From: Fimbriiglobus ruber
GTDB taxonomy: Bacteria > Planctomycetota > Planctomycetia > Gemmatales > Gemmataceae
DNA length: 64,000 nucleotides
Assembly: GCF_002197845.1 (NCBI RefSeq)
Contig: NZ_NIDE01000007.1
Span: 248,001-312,000, forward strand
Direction of reading: 5' to 3'
A model generated the notes under the pieces. That model was not told the DNA's origin. It worked only from the letters and a program-made list of their open reading frames with translations, and did not search any database. A program made the position numbers and the translations under genes. Shown in pieces: positions 47,563 to 59,790 of the stretch. Position 1 is the first letter of the stretch. Every line of letters starts with the position of its first letter.

Positions 47563-48727
47563 GGGTGATTCCCCATCGCCGCAGGTACTTCTCCCCGAGC
47601 GCCCGTTGGTCGTCCGGCCGATTCTTCAGCGTACACCCGTTCGGGTAGGTTACGTCGAACGTCAGTGTCCGATCCCGCCCGCCGCCCGTGGGGCGATAAC
47701 ACAGAGCGAACGTCGCCTGGGTGACGTGCATCTGCCCACGCGGGTACCGGTCGGCCGGGAACTGATCGCCGAGCATGGCGAACACGTCCTCCGGCGGGGC
47801 CTCGGGATCTCCCTCCAGTACGGCTCGCCGGCGGCAGCGGGTGAAACTGACTCGCAGCTTCTTGACCCGAACTTCACGGACGGCATCTTCCGGGTCGGTC
47901 GCGAACGGGACGGCCCCGTCGAGCAACCGATCGAGCTGGTACGCCGGGTTGTAAGGAACTTCGTCCGGCGGTTGGGCATCGAGCAGAGTTCCGCAAAAGA
48001 CGGTTTCCAGCGCGGCCCGGATCGCCTTCGTGCCCGGGGCGTACATTTCGAGAACCCCGGTCGCCGGATCGAACACGTAAACCAGTTCGAACGCCGGGCG
48101 GACTGGCGAACGGCGGAGCGTCCCCCGCAGGTCGTGGCCGACGTGCGTCTGCGTGTAATCGTCCGGGAAGCAAAAGTAGTAGTGCGTCCCGTCCGGACGC
48201 GGGTAGTATTCCACCGTCACACGGTGGCCGCGGCCCTGCTCCAGGCGGAAATAGTTAGCCAGCGCGAGCTTGAGTCGCTGACAGGCATGAGGCCCCGCAT
48301 CCGGCACCCGCCCCAACAGACCGGGAACCCGGTGCCAGTACCGCCCGGGGAGTAGGTCGGCATGCCGGATCTGGAGGACCTGATGAAAGAGGAACGGGTA
48401 CGTGAGGAGTGTCTGGAGGGCGACGGCGTGGGGGCCGTAAGCGGGATTCTCCGGCAGCGGGTTGAACCGCTGGAAGTAGATCTCTTCGACTAGCATCCGG
48501 GTTCCGACCGCGTCGGCCAGGTCGTGGATGTTCCGGAACATTTGCTCGGCCCTCTCCCGGTCGCCCGGGGGCAGGTCAATCCACACCTGGAAGACGGGTT
48601 CGACGTCGCCGTCTTCCAGGTGCGACCAGTCGATGCCGAGTGGGATGTTCTGCGTCGCAAAGAAGGTCCGGAGGAGGGGGAAGGGAACGTGTCGGAGAAA
48701 GGACCTAGGATCGTATGGACGGACCAT
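47555..48727 (-). CDS. Unknown 390-residue protein (first gene of a pair)
   Basis: Starts MVRPYDPRSFLRHVPFPLLR after a GAGGGC. It alternates aromatic/charged strands (VTVEYYPRPDGTHYYFCFPD; AFELVYVFDPATGVLEMYAP; KKLRVSFTRCRRRAVLEGDP) with helices, suggesting a large alpha/beta binding protein. No catalytic signature, transmembrane segment or signal peptide. Its stop overlaps the start of the zinc-ribbon/wHTH gene by 8 bases, so the two are co-translated. The promoter would lie in the 320-base gap shared with the divergent res gene. Confidence 0.55.
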   Translation of the reverse strand: MVRPYDPRSFLRHVPFPLLRTFFATQNIPLGIDWSHLEDGDVEPVFQVWIDLPPGDRERAEQMFRNIHDLADAVGTRMLVEEIYFQRFNPLPENPAYGPHAVALQTLLTYPFLFHQVLQIRHADLLPGRYWHRVPGLLGRVPDAGPHACQRLKLALANYFRLEQGRGHRVTVEYYPRPDGTHYYFCFPDDYTQTHVGHDLRGTLRRSPVRPAFELVYVFDPATGVLEMYAPGTKAIRAALETVFCGTLLDAQPPDEVPYNPAYQLDRLLDGAVPFATDPEDAVREVRVKKLRVSFTRCRRRAVLEGDPEAPPEDVFAMLGDQFPADRYPRGQMHVTQATFALCYRPTGGGRDRTLTFDVTYPNGCTLKNRPDDQRALGEKYLRRWGITRD

Positions 48728-49049
48728 CGCAATGCCCTCGGGGGCGTTCAGGAGGTAATGACTCCCCTGAAATTATTTGTTCATTAGTATACTAACAAGC
48801 CTCTTCCGCCCTCGATTCCTCTCTTTTCCTTCGCAAAAACTCCGAGCAGCTGAAAACCTTAAATTCTCAATAACACGCAACTATTGCAGCGGCGGCGTTT
48901 TCATCCGGTCTCGCTCGGCACCGTGCGAGGAGTCATTGCTGTTCCCGCGCCGGCTTCCGCTGGCGTTCGCGACCCCGATCGAAATCTCCTGCACGCGGAC
49001 GCCGATGTCGCTACACTAACCGATCTCTAACCGTATCGCGGATCTCCCC
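48728..49049. other. Divergent promoter region between the unknown pair and res
   Basis: About 320 bases, AT-rich between 48770 and 48880. It must hold the promoters of both units. No clear operator, RNA gene or repeat seen. Confidence 0.4.
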
Positions 49050-52000
49050 ATGCCGCCCGTCGTGATCGAAAACCCGATCCTTAACTCTCCGTTCGCGGAG
49101 CCGACCCGGCATTACCGGTTCGACGACAACGACCAAATAACCGACGTGATCGAACCCGGCCGGCGGGTAAGTAGCTATTTCCTGCCCATCGCGGCCCCGA
49201 AAAAGAAAACCCGGCAACTAACGATCGACAGCCTGATCCCCGAGGAACAGCGGCTCGAAAGCGACCATGTCAACCGCATCCGGGCGAGCGTCGCGCGGTG
49301 GCGGAACGTCGGCTGGCCCGATACCACTCCGGTCACCAAGGCCCTGCTCGACCACTGGACGGCCGAAGACCGCTACCGCCGGTTGTTCTTCTGCCAGATC
49401 GAGGCCCTCGAAACGCTCATCTTCGTCGCCGAAGTCGCCAAACAGACCAAGTACGGCGAGGACTGGATCGAGACGTATCTGGCGGAGAAGGCGGCCGAGG
49501 CCGGAACCGACCTGTTCCGGGTGGCTTGCAAGATGGCGACCGGGAGCGGGAAGACGGTCGTCATGTCGATGCTCGTCGCGTGGCAGGTGCTGAACAAACG
49601 CCGCTACCCGAACGACAACCGGTTCACCGACGCCTTCCTCGTCGTCGCCCCGGGGATCACCATCCGCGACCGGCTCCGCGTCCTCCTCCCGTCCGACCCA
49701 AATAACTACTACCGCGAACTCGACATCGTTCCCCTCGAATATCGGGCGGACCTCGGCTCCGCAAAGATCGTCGTCACGAACTTCCACGCGTTCAAAACGC
49801 GGGAGAAGGGCGAGGCCGGCGGGCTGACGAAGCGGGTTCTGACCGTCAACAACCCCGGCGCGTTCACCGAATCGCCGGACGAGATGGTGAACCGCGTCTG
49901 TCGGGAGTTGGGCACCCACCGGGAAATCTTGGTCATCAACGACGAGGCACACCACTGCTACCGCGGGAAGCCGGCGGCCCAGAAGGAGAAGATGACCGCG
50001 GAGGAGGCGAAGGAGGCCCGGGCGCGGGACGAAGAAGCCCGGCTCTGGATCACCGGTCTGGAGGCCGTTCACCGGAAGGTCGGGGTGAAGGCGGTCTACG
50101 ACCTGTCCGCCACGCCGTTCTACCTCAAAGGGTCCGGGTATCCGGAAGGAACGCTGTTCCCGTGGGTGGTATCCGACTTCTCGCTCATGGACGCGATCGA
50201 GTCCGGGATCGTGAAAATCCCCCGGGTGCCGGTCGAGGACAACGCCATGACCGGCGAGTACCCGAAGTACCGGAACCTGTGGGTCCACATCCGCGAGGGG
50301 TTGAAGGACGTTCGTCGTGGGGACGATGACGCCCACACCCCGCCGCTCCTCCCCGCCACGCTCGAAGGTGCACTCAAGAGCCTGTACGACCACTACGCCC
50401 GGACATTCACCGGCTGGGAAGCGGACGAGGAGGGGCGGGCGAACGGCAGCACCCCACCCGTGTTCATCGTCGTCTGCAACAACACGAGTGTTAGCAAAGC
50501 GGTCTTCGATTACGTCGCCGGACACGAGACCGGGCACGAACACCCGGACGAGGCACCCGTGGTCGCCCCCGGTCGGTTCGAATTGTTCAGCAACGTCCGC
50601 GACAAGCGCTGGCTGGATCGCGCGAACACCATCCTTGTGGACAGCAGACAGCTCGAATCCGGCGACGGCATGACGGCCGACTTCAAGAAGTTGGCGGCCC
50701 ACCAAATCGAGGACTTCAAAGCCGAATACCGCCGACGGTTCCCCGGCCGCGACGCCGACGCGCTCACCGACGAAGACCTGATGCGCGAGGTACTGAATAC
50801 AGTCGGGAAGAAGGCAAGCTCGGGGAGAACGTCCGCTGCGTGGTGTCCGTGTCGATGCTCACCGAGGGGTGGGACGCGAACACCGTCTCCCACATCCTCG
50901 GCGTGCGGGCGTTCGGCACCCGGCTGCTGTGCGAGCAGGTGATGGGCCGCGGGTTGCGACGGCGGAGTTATGCAGTCGAACCGGACGGTCGGCTCGCCCC
51001 CGAATACGCCGACATCTACGGCGTGCCGTTCAGCGGGTTCCCAGTCGCCGGGTTGCCGGAGACGAGAACGCCTCCGACCCCGAAACCGGGGAAGACCGTC
51101 CGGGCCGTTCCCGAACGGTTGCTCGCCCCAGATGAAACGGGCCGCCCCCGTGACTACCTCGAAGTGACGTTTCCCCGGGTTGTGGGCTACCACTTCGACG
51201 TGCCGGCCGAGCGGTTGCGAGCGAAGTTCGACCAGGCCCACCGCATCGTACTGACCACTCAAGACATCCCGACCTGGGTGAAGAACGCGCCGGTCGTCGG
51301 GGCTAGCACTGTGTTGACCCTCGAAGAGGCCCAGGCAGCCCGCCCGCAGACGGTCGCGTTCCGGCTCGCGACTCATCTCCAGCAGCACCATTTTCGGGAT
51401 CGTCCCTGGCTCTTTCCGCAGCTACTCGGTATCACCCGCGAATGGCTCGGCGATCCCGACGGCGATTCCCCGAACGTGGATTATGGGGACGAGACGTTTC
51501 CGGGGCTGCTCCTGTTCGCAGAGAAATCGAGCGCGGTCTGCGAGAAGATCGCCCGCGCCATCGTGTCCGCGTCCGGTGGCGATCAGCGGCTCCGGGCCGA
51601 GCTGGCCGCGGCCGACCCTCGGGGCACCACGGTTGGCGTGTCGTTCGACACGGTGAAGGACGGGTTGACTACCGACCCAGCCAAGTGCCACCTGAACTTC
51701 GTCCCGCAGGACAGTGACTGGGAAACGATCGTCTGCGGCAAGCTGGAACACATGCTCGAGGTTCGGGCGTACGTGAAGAACCAGAGCCTCGGCTTCCGCA
51801 TCCCGTACACCTGCGAGGGGAAGCCGGGAAACTACTTCCCGGACCTGATTGTGAAACTCGACGACGGCCACGGCCCCGGCGACCTGCTCCACCTCGTCCT
51901 CGAAGTGTCCGGGCAGAAGAAGAAAGAAAAGGAGGCCAAGGTGGAGACGGCGAAGACGATGTGGGTGCCGGCGGTCAACAACCTCGGGACGTTCGGCCGG

Positions 52001-52084
52001 TGGGCGTTCCTCGAAATCGATGGGGCCAACCTGCACAAGACGATGCAGGAGGTTCGCAAGCTCCTCAAGGCTCACGCTGGTTAA
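49050..52084 (+). CDS. res: Type III restriction enzyme Res subunit, frameshifted
   Basis: Superfamily 2 helicase motifs in order: Walker A MATGSGKTVV (about 160), INDEAHHC (about 295), LSATPF (about 352), then QVMGRGLRR (about 630). The C-terminal end has a PD-(D/E)xK-like nuclease pattern YFPDLIVKL...LVLEVSGQ (about 928-952). At about 50813 the sequence AAGAAGGCAAG lacks one G: the first frame runs into ASSGRTSAAW and stops at 50942, while GENVRCVVSVSMLTEGWDAN continues in the next frame to 52084. With that base restored the protein is about 1,011 residues, normal for Res. Res cuts DNA by ATP-driven translocation with Mod. Either a pseudogene or a read error. Confidence 0.85.
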
Positions 52085-52115
52085 CTCCCCGCACAACCTG
52101 ACTCACGGTGCCACG

Positions 52116-55100
52116 ATGGCCAAGAGCAAGACGCCCAAAGCCGGTGCAACCGTGCCGGTCGACGCCCACAAGCATCCGACCGACAAGCGGCCGAACATCC
52201 CGACCCGCGAGACGGCCGCGTTCGCATCGGACGATGGCGCAGCTCGCTTTGTCGCCCAGCGTGACCCGTCGCTCGACCCGCAACTCGTCTGGAAGGGTAA
52301 AGGGGCTGCCCCGCTCGACGTGCTGGCCGTGCCGATCCACGTTCAGGAAAAGATTCACCCCCAGGCGATCGTCGAAGAAGTCCGGACATGGGGCAGGCAG
52401 GAGTCGCCCGTATACGACTTGTTCTCCGACTTCAACGGGCTCGACGATTTCACCAAGAAACTGGAGTTTTACCAGCACGACCAACACTGGACGAACCGCC
52501 TCATCTTGGGCGACAGCCTCTTGGTCATGGCCAGCCTGGCTGAGAAGGAACGGCTTCGTGGACAGGTACAATGCATCTACTTCGACCCGCCCTACGGCAT
52601 TAAATTCGGATCGAATTGGCAGGTGAGTACGCGGAAACGGGATGTGAAAGACGCGAAAACCGAGGATCTCTCCCGTCAGCCTGAACAAATCAAGGCATTC
52701 CGTGACACCTGGGAGATGGGTATACACAGCTATCTGAGCTATATGAGAGACCGTCTGGCAGTCGCTCGGGATTTGCTAGCAGAGACCGGAAGTATTTTTG
52801 TCCAAATAGGAGACGAAAACATTCATCTGGTGAGGTGCCTGCTGGACGAAGTGTTTGGGAAAGATAACGAAATAAGCTTAATCCCTTTCAAGAAGACCAG
52901 CGCGGTCGGCAGTTTCGCGGGCGGTACGAATGTCCTCCCCGGAACTTGTGACTATCTAATTTGGTATTGTAAAAACAAACAATATGCAAAGTATCGGCAA
53001 TTATTTATCGACAAGGATCTCGAAGGTGCTGGAGGTGAAGCATACAAATCTGTTGAAATGCCAGACGGGACGCGGCGAACGGCTATGGCGGAAGAGATCC
53101 GCACCGGTGATTCGAACGGGCGTTTTTTTTCGGCCTGGTCCCATTACTTCAATTACAGTCCGTGAAGCCAAGACGACTGTTTTTCCAGTAGATTTCAACG
53201 GCAAAATATACCTGCCGGGTGGAACCCGTGGGTGGAGTACCAATAATGCTGGGATGGAGAAATTGCGACATGCCATGCGATTGATGTCGACAGGAAACGC
53301 CTTGGCCTTTGTTCGCTACCTAGATGATTTCCCGGTCTTCCCTTTGACGAACTTATGGAACGACACGCAATCTGGTAGTTCGATGGAGAAGGTATATTGT
53401 TGTCCAAACGAATAGCAAGGTGATTGAGCGATGTATTCTGATGACTACGGACCCAGGCGATCTTGTCGTTGATCCGACGTGTGGTTCGGGAACAACTGCC
53501 TACGTAGCCGAACACTGGGGCCGACGTTGGATCAGTATAGACACATCTCGCGTGGCACTCGCACTCGCCCGCACTCGCTTAATGTCTGCTCGATTTCCAT
53601 ATTATCTGTTAACGGATTCGCCCAGCGGTCGTAAGAAGCAAGCCGAGCTGACTGGCGTATCGATTCCTCCCGGCGCCCCACCCACACAACGTGACATGCA
53701 CCGAGGTTTTGTCTACCGAACGGTCCCCCACGTCACTCTCAAAAGCATTGCCAACAACCCGGACATCCGGGAGGGTATGACCCGAGAACAAATTAACCTG
53801 GCGATTCGCAAACACTCTGACACGGAAACACTTTACGATCAACCATACGAAGACAAGGGCGTGGTGCGGTTAACCGGACCATTCACCGTTGAAAGCTTGT
53901 CGCCACACAGGGAACTGCCGCCGGTTGAGGGGATCGAACCGTCCACGCCCACCGCCGCTCGTCTCGACCCTGGGAACTACCTGCAAACCATCTTTGCCAA
54001 TTTGCTCAAGGCAGGCGTGAAGGGAACGACCAAGGACCAACGGATCGCGTTCACCCGGCTCGACACTTACCCGGGCCAATACGTCCAGGCTGAGGGCGAG
54101 ACGACCACCGGGCAGTGTGTAAGAGTCAGTGTTGGGCCGGAACTTGGGACTGTCGGCGACGAGTGGGTCAAGAAGGCGGGGCTTGAGGCAATCAAAGGGA
54201 GCCGGTGCGGTCTTCTGCTGATCTGCGCATTCTCGTTTGAGGCCGGCGTCCACGAGCAGGCCGGCGAACTGGGCAAGGAGATTCAGTTCGGGAAACTCCG
54301 CATCCTGCCGGTACGGATGAACCCGGACATGGCCATGTTCGGCGACCAGACCGGCCAGGAGCTTTTGAAGAAGACCGGGGCCGCGAACTTGTTCAGCGTC
54401 TTCGGCGAGCCCGATCTGAAAATCGAACCCGCGGCCGACGGCAAGCTGGCTGTGACGGTCCGCGGGGTGGATGTGTTCGACCCGACGACGGGCGAGGTCC
54501 GCAGCGGCGGGACGGACGACATCGCCTGTTGGTTCATCGACACCGATTACAACGGGGAGAGCTTCTTCGTCCGTCACGCCTACTTCCTGTACGGCGGGAA
54601 GGACACGAAAGAAGGCCCGTACGAGAAGCTCAAAAAGGCGCTGCGGGCGGAAGTCGACGAAGGCGAGTGGTCGAAGCTGTACCGCGCGACGAGTCAGCCT
54701 TTTCCACGGCCGAAGTCGGGCAAGATCGCGGTCAAGGTCATCAACCACTTCGGTGACGAGGTGCTGAAGGTGTATGCGGTCGCGGCCGTGCCGAAGAACC
54801 CACCGAGCCAGTACCGGGTCGAGCGCGGAAAAGCCAAATTCTACATTCAGCTGCTCCTACGGACATGGAAGAAGCCACTGAGCCGAGAAATGCTGGAACG
54901 CGGTCTCGTGTTGATGCTGAACGGGGACATCCGCCGCGCCATCCTGAACCCGTCGTCGACACCTGCCAAGCGGGGTAAGCGCCCGGGCACGACTCCGCAA
55001 TTCGTTCGAGGGATGGATACCCTCCTCGGCGAAATGCTCGACGATGGTCAGTTGAAGCGCGGTCCAGAAGACGGCTTCTTCGCTCTGGGCGAGCCTGACG

Positions 55101-55249
55101 CGAGTTTTGACGCAGCCCCGCCATCGGACTTCGAGGCTGTCCGGGAGACGGCCGAAACGATGAAGGTGATTCAAAAGGATAAACAACGGGCCACGGACGC
55201 CGAGTTTGCGAGTGAACTCAATGGCAAAGCGTACGACTTTATTTCCTGA
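52116..55249 (+). CDS. mod: Type III DNA methyltransferase Mod, two frameshifts
   Basis: ATG 52116 lies 31 bases after the res stop. Motif order is that of beta-type amino-methyltransferases: motif IV YFDPPYG (about 155-161), target-recognition region, then motif I DPTCGSGTTA (about 452). Two 1-bp insertions break the frame: a T8 run at 53123-53130 (T7 would give RFFRPGPITSITVREAKTTV) and one extra T at about 53398 (VYVVQTNSKVIERC expected). Restored, the protein is about 1,044 residues, far longer than the usual about 650, with about 590 residues after motif I of unknown role. The target-recognition DNA is more AT-rich than the flanks. Confidence 0.8.
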
Positions 55250-57176
55250 CGTCCCCTTTAGTTTCGAACCCGCCACCGATCGCACCGAACCCCGGGTGTG
55301 GGTGCGGCGTTTGGTCGTCGTCGTCGATCGGGTGGCGACGCCCGATGTGATTCGCGACATCCCTTTCCGCTGCGGGTTGAACATCGTCCGGGTGGCCGAT
55401 CGGCCGCCCGGCGACGATCGCATCATCGCCCACAGTGTCGGCAAGACGCTTCTCACCCGCCTGATCCGCTACTGTCTGGGCGAGCAGCACTTCACGACCC
55501 AGGAACGAACCGCCCGCGTCCACGACAGGTTTCCCACGGCCTACGTGCTGGCGGAAATTCGGGTGAACGGGACCGGGTGGGTCGTCGCCCGCCCGCTCCG
55601 CGACGGCCGGGCCGCCGACTCGTTCGCGGTAGTCGCCGACGACTGGCATGCCGGCCTCGCGCCCGCTTCTGAGCTGGGCCGGTTCTCCGAATTCACCGCG
55701 GCTCTGGAAGACCATGCGTTTGCCGGTCTGCCGTCCCTGACGCTCCCCAAAGTCGACCGGCCCCCGCGATGGCTCGACGTGCTTGCCTGGATGAGCCGGG
55801 ATGCCGAGTGCAAATACCAACACCCGCACGAGTGGCGTAGCCCGCTTGCCCACTCAGGCACAGCCGAGATGGATCTGAACGACGCCAGTCTTTTGACTTG
55901 CTGGGTCATGGGTGTGCTGGATACCGAGGACATTACGGAACAGCAGAAACGAATGCAGTGGACCAAGCAACGAGCCGCGGCCGAAGCCAAGGTCGCACAA
56001 TTGCGTCGACGGACCGACGCCTTGGAGCCGATTCTGACTGAGCGGTTTGGCGTTTCGACTGACGAGTTGAGCGGCGGACTATTTGGCGAGCAAGCGACGG
56101 AATTGATTACTGGCAAGCGGACCGAACTGGAGCAACGGCGGGAAAGCGTTGCCACGGCCACCAAACTGGGAGAACTTCAGGACGAGATGGTCAGTCGCAC
56201 CGGGGATGTGCGCGTAACGGAGAGTGAAAAAAAACTGGCGGAAGGACTATTGCGGGAGGCCGAAGCAGACCTCCGTCAATTACGAAGCGGCTCCCAAACG
56301 CCGGATGAGTTTTACGCTTCATTCGACCGCAGTATTTGCCCACTGAAGCATACGGATTGCCGCTATCATCCTAAAAATGGAACGACGGTACCAGATGACG
56401 AACGGGAGGCTCGGATTCAGGAGCGGCAGAACGACTACATACGGCATTCCGAACGGGTCAATGAACTGACCGCCCAACTGCTCCGTCAGCAGCAAGCCGC
56501 ACGGGACGCCACCGAAGCCTATGCCGCCGAGCGGGAAGCCCGAGACCGGGCTCTGCGGCCGATCGAGAACGAAATCGGCCGTTGGAACGAACTCGACGAG
56601 CAATTCCGGTATTACTCAGCGGACCAGAAAAAGGTCGAGGCCGAGCAACGGAAAGTCGATCGGATCGAAAAGCAGATCCGCGATTCGCTAGAACTTCAGC
56701 GGGCGGTCAAAACCGAACGCGAGAGGCGGGTCCACCAATTGAGCGATCTGTACGCCGAGACGTTGAAGCGTCTGATCGGCCCGGCCGCGGGCGGCACGAT
56801 CACGCGCGACGCTCGCGGGCTACACCCGACCCCGGACGAATCCACCAACCCCGGCGGCGCGACCCTGGGCTCACTAGCCCACGTCGTCGCGCTCGACCTT
56901 GCCTACCTGGCCGCGACCGTGACCGGCATCGGTCAGCTACCCGGGCTGATGATCCACGACAGTCCGGAAAGTATCGTCATGGAATCGGCCCTCTATGACC
57001 GACTCCTCCGCCACGTGCTGAGTCTGGAATCGGCACATGGAAAACGACCCGTCAGCTTTCAGCACATCGTGACGACGACCGCTCCCCCGCCGCGCGAGGT
57101 GGCGAGAGAGCCGTACGAGGTGTTGATTCTCGACGCCCGGGATAAAAGTGGGCGGCTGCTCGGAGAAGAGTTTTAG
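55221..57176 (+). CDS. SMC/Rad50-like ATPase of the defence operon
   Basis: ATG 55221 lies inside the end of mod (29-base overlap), so it belongs to the same operon. The 651-residue protein has a Walker A variant HSVGKTLL (71-78) in the RecF/Rad50 setting [17 protein letters not shown]...[14 protein letters not shown], long coiled coils (about 230-300 and 390-540), a Cys/His group between them ([14 protein letters not shown]) like a zinc-hook or small zinc site, and a C-terminal lobe with [12 protein letters not shown] as Walker B/D-loop. Such ATPases act on DNA ends or as sensors in several defence systems. Its link to a type III system is not standard. Confidence 0.75.
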   Translation: MAKRTTLFPDVPFSFEPATDRTEPRVWVRRLVVVVDRVATPDVIRDIPFRCGLNIVRVADRPPGDDRIIAHSVGKTLLTRLIRYCLGEQHFTTQERTARVHDRFPTAYVLAEIRVNGTGWVVARPLRDGRAADSFAVVADDWHAGLAPASELGRFSEFTAALEDHAFAGLPSLTLPKVDRPPRWLDVLAWMSRDAECKYQHPHEWRSPLAHSGTAEMDLNDASLLTCWVMGVLDTEDITEQQKRMQWTKQRAAAEAKVAQLRRRTDALEPILTERFGVSTDELSGGLFGEQATELITGKRTELEQRRESVATATKLGELQDEMVSRTGDVRVTESEKKLAEGLLREAEADLRQLRSGSQTPDEFYASFDRSICPLKHTDCRYHPKNGTTVPDDEREARIQERQNDYIRHSERVNELTAQLLRQQQAARDATEAYAAEREARDRALRPIENEIGRWNELDEQFRYYSADQKKVEAEQRKVDRIEKQIRDSLELQRAVKTERERRVHQLSDLYAETLKRLIGPAAGGTITRDARGLHPTPDESTNPGGATLGSLAHVVALDLAYLAATVTGIGQLPGLMIHDSPESIVMESALYDRLLRHVLSLESAHGKRPVSFQHIVTTTAPPPREVAREPYEVLILDARDKSGRLLGEEF

Positions 57177-59743
57177 AGCGGGCGTACTTGCACGACTGCC
57201 GGGAAATGCGCCAAGAATTTCTCCCACCGCGGTACAACCACGTCAGGATGCCAACGAATCGCCGTCTTTCTTGCCGCCTCCGAAGCCGTCGAGTATTCGG
57301 TGGGATTGTCCCACAATCGGATGATGACTGCGACCCACTTTTCGACTTCCGCTGTCGTAGGCAGTGTTCGCGTGTCCGCGGTGCTTTGGGTCGGGATTGG
57401 TATGCACTTTCCGCCGGCTCCAACCACCTCGGGCAAGGCTCCCCGGTCGCTCGCAATCACCGGAATTCCGTTCAGCATCGCCTCGACCTCCACCCGCCCG
57501 AACGACTCCTGAACCACCGACGGCATGAGGATCAGTTTGCTCCGATGGAAAAACTGCTGCCGATTCGGCGCGTTCGCCATCACCCGGATGGACGGAACTT
57601 CGTTCCGATTCACCCCACACACATTGATCCAGTCCTCCTGGCTTGAGCCCGCCACGATCTGGAGCGGGATGTCCGGCCGGGATCGTCCGAGGACGTCCGC
57701 GATTCGTGCGAACCAAAACACCCCTTTGGTAGGCTCCGGGCTCACGAATGTTACGTGTTCCCTTCCTTGCGTCCGGTCCACAGTCACCCGGATCGGGTCG
57801 ATGACCGGCGGGAGGACGACGCAATCGATTCCGAGAAGCGCTCGGTGGTGTACGCGGCTGAACTCGGACGGGACAATCACCGCGTCGTAGCCGCCAAGTG
57901 ACCGCGGGTCTGGGTGCGTGAAATCGTTCAGCCAGAACCCCACCTTGGCACCCGCCCGACGAGCGAGTGTGGCGATCCCGGCGCTAGCCAGGTCGTGACC
58001 ATTCGTCAGCACCACGTCGGGACGGAATTTCTCCAGGTAATCCTTGAGAACGGCCAGGAACGTCTTCGCCTCGGCCGTCGACGGGGGCCGGGCGGCGGCG
58101 GGCGGGTCGGATGCGAACACGGTGACAGGTAACCCGCCAGGGATGGTCTCCGAGTAGAGGGAGAATCCGAGCGGACCGGCCGTTCCGAGTAAGGTCCGGA
58201 CTCCCGGTCGCCCGCGGAGGTGAAAGCCGATGGGCGGGGCGCTCGGATCATCGAGGGCGGGACCCGTGAACACCTCACAGATCCATCCGCGGGCGGTCAG
58301 GCTGGTGAACAAGTCGCGGGCACACAACGCCGCTTCGCCTGTCGGGTCTTGGTAGCAGTGGTATGACGCGAACATGACCCGGGGCCGCGTTACCCGCGGG
58401 TCGAGTCCCGGTGACGAAACGACTTCGGGGCCGTCGTCCACCCAGACTCCGCCCAGCGGCGAATCATCATGGACGGTGGCCGGGGCCGGCGGGCGAGCCC
58501 GGGCTAGGCTGTCCGCCCGGACGTGGTACCGGCCGCTCACGGCCGGTACTGGGATGATTCGGGCCCCGACCCGGGCGAACCGCCGCCACAAATCGGCGTC
58601 CTCGCTCTGCCCCTGGAAGCGGCCGAGCGACTCGTCGAAGTACCCGGCCCGGTCGAGCAACTCTTTACGGTGGATGACACCGAGCGGGACCGCGATCGTG
58701 TCGCCCCCGACGACCTGAATGCGATGTAAGCCCGTGGCCGGGTCGTGCGTGGTCGTCCGGCCGAAGTGGGGATGCCCGGGTCGTTCCTCGACGACGTCAT
58801 ACCGGAACATCAGGACATCGGCGTCGCCCAACTGACCGTGGGCCTGGGCCAGGTGGTCGGGGGCGAACTCGTCGTCGCAGTCGAGGTACGCGATCCACTC
58901 CCCGCGGGCGGCCCGCAGGGCGGTGTTCCTAGCGGCGGACGGGCCCCGATTGTCCGGATGGCGGAACACCCGAATCCGCGGGTCGGCGGCGGCCCGGGCA
59001 TCCAGTCGGGCGGCCGAGGCGTCGGTCGAGGCGTCGTCGACGACCAGGAGTTCCCAGGCGGCGAAAGTCTGCCGTCGGAGGGAGTTGATCGCCCGGTCGA
59101 GGAAGCGGGTACCGTTGTAGACGGGCATCACGACCGAGAAAGCTGGGGCGGGCGGCCGGGCCGGCTCATGAGGTGCCACCGTGTCACCGGTTCCGCTCAG
59201 CGACGATGTTGGGACGAGGGGCGGGATGTTCTCGGCCGGCACGCCGGCCCGGTACTGGGCGACGAACTCGGCCACGCGGTCGGACCAGATCAGGTCGGCC
59301 GCCGTCTTCACCCGGTCCTCCGGCCAGTCCCACCACCGGATTGCCAGGAGTTGGGCCACCATGTCCGGATCGAATCGGTGTTTCACGACCCGGGCCGGGT
59401 TCCCGACCACCACCGCGTACGGGGGCACGTCCTTGGCAACCACGGCGGCCGCCCCGACCACCGCCCCGTCCCCGATCGTCACCCCGGACAGGACGATCGC
59501 GAACGCCCCGATCCACACGTCGTTCCCGACCGTGATGTCACCCTTGGTTCCCGACACGTACCCGGGGTGCATGGACGTACTGACGCGGCGGGGATCGTGT
59601 TCGGCGTCGACGATAAACTGGACACCTTTGGCGATCGACGAGTACCGGCCGATAGTGATCCGAGACCGATCACCGTAGGCGAGAACGCCCGGGGGTTCGG
59701 CGCAGTGGGTGCCTCGGCCGATCGTTAAGCGCGGGCTCGACAT
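57173..59743 (-). CDS. Trifunctional acetyltransferase-GT2-GT4 protein
   Basis: 856 residues in three parts. About 1-165 is a left-handed beta-helix acyltransferase of the CatB/XAT type ([53 protein letters not shown]). About 205-430 is a family 2 glycosyltransferase ([39 protein letters not shown]). About 455-856 is a GT4-type GT-B transferase ([54 protein letters not shown]). It likely builds and acetylates a surface glycan. Its stop overlaps that of the convergent SMC-like gene by 4 bases. Confidence 0.85.
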   Translation of the reverse strand: MSSPRLTIGRGTHCAEPPGVLAYGDRSRITIGRYSSIAKGVQFIVDAEHDPRRVSTSMHPGYVSGTKGDITVGNDVWIGAFAIVLSGVTIGDGAVVGAAAVVAKDVPPYAVVVGNPARVVKHRFDPDMVAQLLAIRWWDWPEDRVKTAADLIWSDRVAEFVAQYRAGVPAENIPPLVPTSSLSGTGDTVAPHEPARPPAPAFSVVMPVYNGTRFLDRAINSLRRQTFAAWELLVVDDASTDASAARLDARAAADPRIRVFRHPDNRGPSAARNTALRAARGEWIAYLDCDDEFAPDHLAQAHGQLGDADVLMFRYDVVEERPGHPHFGRTTTHDPATGLHRIQVVGGDTIAVPLGVIHRKELLDRAGYFDESLGRFQGQSEDADLWRRFARVGARIIPVPAVSGRYHVRADSLARARPPAPATVHDDSPLGGVWVDDGPEVVSSPGLDPRVTRPRVMFASYHCYQDPTGEAALCARDLFTSLTARGWICEVFTGPALDDPSAPPIGFHLRGRPGVRTLLGTAGPLGFSLYSETIPGGLPVTVFASDPPAAARPPSTAEAKTFLAVLKDYLEKFRPDVVLTNGHDLASAGIATLARRAGAKVGFWLNDFTHPDPRSLGGYDAVIVPSEFSRVHHRALLGIDCVVLPPVIDPIRVTVDRTQGREHVTFVSPEPTKGVFWFARIADVLGRSRPDIPLQIVAGSSQEDWINVCGVNRNEVPSIRVMANAPNRQQFFHRSKLILMPSVVQESFGRVEVEAMLNGIPVIASDRGALPEVVGAGGKCIPIPTQSTADTRTLPTTAEVEKWVAVIIRLWDNPTEYSTASEAARKTAIRWHPDVVVPRWEKFLAHFPAVVQVRPL

Positions 59744-59790
59744 GGTTCACCGGAGAGGTTGTGAGCTGGTAGGACCGGACCCAGGCGGAG

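Noticed and set aside
49050..57176. BREX or DISARM system
   Set aside because: No pglZ, brxC, drmA/B or phospholipase-D genes; motifs and order fit type III Res/Mod.
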